A stretch of DNA of 14,907 bases from Bifidobacterium breve. GTDB lineage: Bacteria > Actinomycetota > Actinomycetes > S36-B12. Location of the stretch: contig CAMBQX010000026.1 of NCBI GenBank assembly GCA_945870085.1, positions 1 to 14,907 on the forward strand, given 5' to 3'. Under the pieces are notes generated by a model. It was not told the origin of the DNA and did not search any database. It was given only the letters and a program-made list of their open reading frames with translations. The translations under genes and the position numbers were made by a program. Shown piece by piece: positions 13,532 to 14,907 of the stretch (positions are counted from its first letter, which is position 1; every line of letters begins with the position of its first letter).

Positions 13532-14907
13532 ATGGTCGAATCCCTGCGCGAAGCACTTGCCACCCGTGTCGTAGTGGCCGACGGAGCAATGGGCACCATG
13601 TTGCAAGCGGCCGACCCAAGTCTTGATGATTTCCAGGGCTATGAGGGCTGCAACGAGATCTTGAATGTGACCCGCCCTGAGGTGGTTGCCGGCATCCATG
13701 ACGCGTACTTTGAAGTTGGTGTTGACGCCGTCGAGACCAACACCTTTGGGGCGAATTACGCGAACCTTGGCGAGTATGACATTTCAGATCGAATCTATGA
13801 GCTAGCGCGCGCCGGCACCGAGATTGCGCGCGAAGTAGCCGACGGTTGGTCAACCCCCGATCGCCCGCGCTGGGTGCTCGGCTCGGTGGGTCCGGGTACC
13901 AAACTCCCGTCCCTTGGACACGCGTCATTCGCGCTCTTGCGTGATAACTACCAGACCCAAACCGCTGGGCTGATTGACGGCGGCGCAGATGCCATCTTGA
14001 TCGAAACTGCCCAGGACCTGCTGCAAGCCAAGGCCGCGGTGATCGGTGCCAAGCGAGCAATAGCCGTAAGTGGCAAAGACATAGTCGTGATTGCTCAAAT
14101 GACAGTCGAGACCACCGGAACCATGCTGCTGGGCTCTGAGATTGGTGCAGCGCTGACAGCCCTTGAGCCCCTTAAGATCGACATGATTGGTCTTAACTGC
14201 GCCACCGGGCCTACTGAGATGAGCGAGCACTTACGCACCCTGTCAAAGACCTCGCCGATCTGGCTCTCCTGCATGCCAAATGCAGGGCTCCCGGTGCTGG
14301 CGGCAGGTGGCGCGTACTACCCGCTGACCCCTAGTGAATTGGCCGACGCCCACGATACTTTCACGGCTGAATTCGGGCTTAATTTGGTCGGTGGTTGTTG
14401 CGGTACCACCCCCGAGCACCTACGGCACGTAGTAGATCGCGTCCGCGGCCGTGAACTCAAACCACGCAATCCGCATTTCGAAGCCAGCGCCTCTTCGCTT
14501 TATCAAGCGGTTCCCTTCCGCCAAGACACCACCTACCTAACCATCGGTGAGCGCACAAATGCTAATGGCTCAAGGGCATTTCGCGACGCAATGTTGGAAG
14601 AGAATTGGGATAACTGCGTTGACATCGCACGCGCACAAATCCGCGACGGGGCTCACGTCCTTGACGTCTGCATTGACTACGTGGGCCGTGACGGCGTAGC
14701 CGACATGAAGAATCTCGTTAGCCGTTTTGCCACCGCGTCAACGTTGCCACTCATGCTCGACTCAACCGAGGCTTCGGTGGTTCAGGCGGGCCTCGAGATG
14801 TTAGGTGGGCGGGCCATTGTCAATTCAGTCAATTACGAGGATGGCGATGGACCAGAGTCGCGTTTTGGGAAGATCATGCCTCTCGTTCAGGAGCATGGCG
14901 CCTCGGT
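13532..14907 (+). CDS. metH: Cobalamin-dependent methionine synthase, N-terminal part
   Basis: The first 458 codons of a long gene cut by the window edge. It transfers a methyl group from 5-methyltetrahydrofolate via B12 to homocysteine. The N-terminal homocysteine-binding barrel begins VVVADGAMGTML (13-24) and contains VETNTFGAN (67-75) and the zinc cysteines C223 (GLNCATGP) and C289/C290 (GGCCGTTPEH). The folate-binding domain begins around TIGERTNANGSRAFRDAM (337-354) and continues to the edge; the B12-binding and activation domains should lie beyond it. The ATG at 13532 gives the short N-terminus usual for the family. An in-frame ATG at 13514 would add six residues. It is divergent from the hydrolase gene, and no riboswitch precedes it. 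Confidence 0.96.
   Translation, partial: MVESLREALATRVVVADGAMGTMLQAADPSLDDFQGYEGCNEILNVTRPEVVAGIHDAYFEVGVDAVETNTFGANYANLGEYDISDRIYELARAGTEIAREVADGWSTPDRPRWVLGSVGPGTKLPSLGHASFALLRDNYQTQTAGLIDGGADAILIETAQDLLQAKAAVIGAKRAIAVSGKDIVVIAQMTVETTGTMLLGSEIGAALTALEPLKIDMIGLNCATGPTEMSEHLRTLSKTSPIWLSCMPNAGLPVLAAGGAYYPLTPSELADAHDTFTAEFGLNLVGGCCGTTPEHLRHVVDRVRGRELKPRNPHFEASASSLYQAVPFRQDTTYLTIGERTNANGSRAFRDAMLEENWDNCVDIARAQIRDGAHVLDVCIDYVGRDGVADMKNLVSRFATASTLPLMLDSTEASVVQAGLEMLGGRAIVNSVNYEDGDGPESRFGKIMPLVQEHGAS

Noticed and set aside
13489..13599. Hydrolase starts at 13599 or 13533
   Set aside because: Both place the N-terminus within or on the metH start. The added residues look like shadow sequence, and a -10-like box supports the 13488 start.
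13530..14060. A 176-codon minus-strand open frame inside metH
   Set aside because: The metH reading frame is unmistakable over the same stretch, and the antisense product is low-complexity and arginine-rich without motifs.
1..14907. CRISPR arrays, transposases, phage genes, toxin-antitoxin pairs
   Set aside because: No spaced direct repeats, transposase or integrase motifs, or small toxin-like genes were seen; the window reads as compact housekeeping chromosome.

Overview
The window looks like chromosomal DNA from a high-GC Gram-positive bacterium (Actinomycetota). By eye it is mid-50s % GC and very densely packed: gaps between the genes add up to about 324 bases, or 2%. The assignment rests on gene content. 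There is a mycothiol ligase (mshC), an F420-dependent luciferase-like oxidoreductase of the Rv3520c type, the actinobacterial families DUF3090, SCO1664 and DUF5703, a PAC2 protein, and a gene order close to the one known from Streptomyces and Mycobacterium. The compact layout and moderate GC would fit an uncultivated aquatic actinobacterium, but that is inference. No mobile element, CRISPR array or phage gene was seen.

Layout, left to right. A tRNA-Leu(GAG) on the minus strand (2-87) is divergent from an M20 metallopeptidase gene (160-1488). That gene meets a minus-strand pair tail to tail: an aldo/keto reductase and a small DUF5703 protein joined by an ATGA overlap (2687-1501). Divergent from the pair run the F420-type oxidoreductase and uppP (2722-4592), which converge on corA (5622-4600). 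From corA's start diverges a tightly coupled trio: histidine-phosphatase/phosphomutase, DUF3090 protein and SCO1664 kinase-fold protein (5667-7758). It is followed by mshC (7808-9052). A divergent gnd/pgi pair (10084-9044 and 10146-11762) lies between mshC and the PAC2 gene. An alpha/beta hydrolase and PAC2 form a minus-strand pair joined by a TTGA overlap (13488-11759). Divergent from that pair, metH starts at 13532 and runs off the right edge.

How the genes work together. Most products are housekeeping: undecaprenyl phosphate recycling (UppP), divalent metal transport (CorA), mycothiol synthesis (MshC), central carbon metabolism (Gnd, Pgi) and methionine synthesis (MetH). The phosphatase, DUF3090, SCO1664, mshC and PAC2 block is a conserved actinobacterial neighbourhood with several uncharacterised members.

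The most striking signal is regulatory. Five transcription-unit starts carry a TAnnnT box whose last base lies 6 or 7 bases before the start codon; two more carry a degraded CAnnnT box at exactly 6. That geometry puts the transcription start on the first base of the start codon, so most messages here are predicted to be leaderless. Genes inside operons instead use start/stop overlaps or abut the previous gene. The gnd/pgi intergenic region is the exception, with ribosome binding sites and two adjacent inverted repeats that look like an operator.
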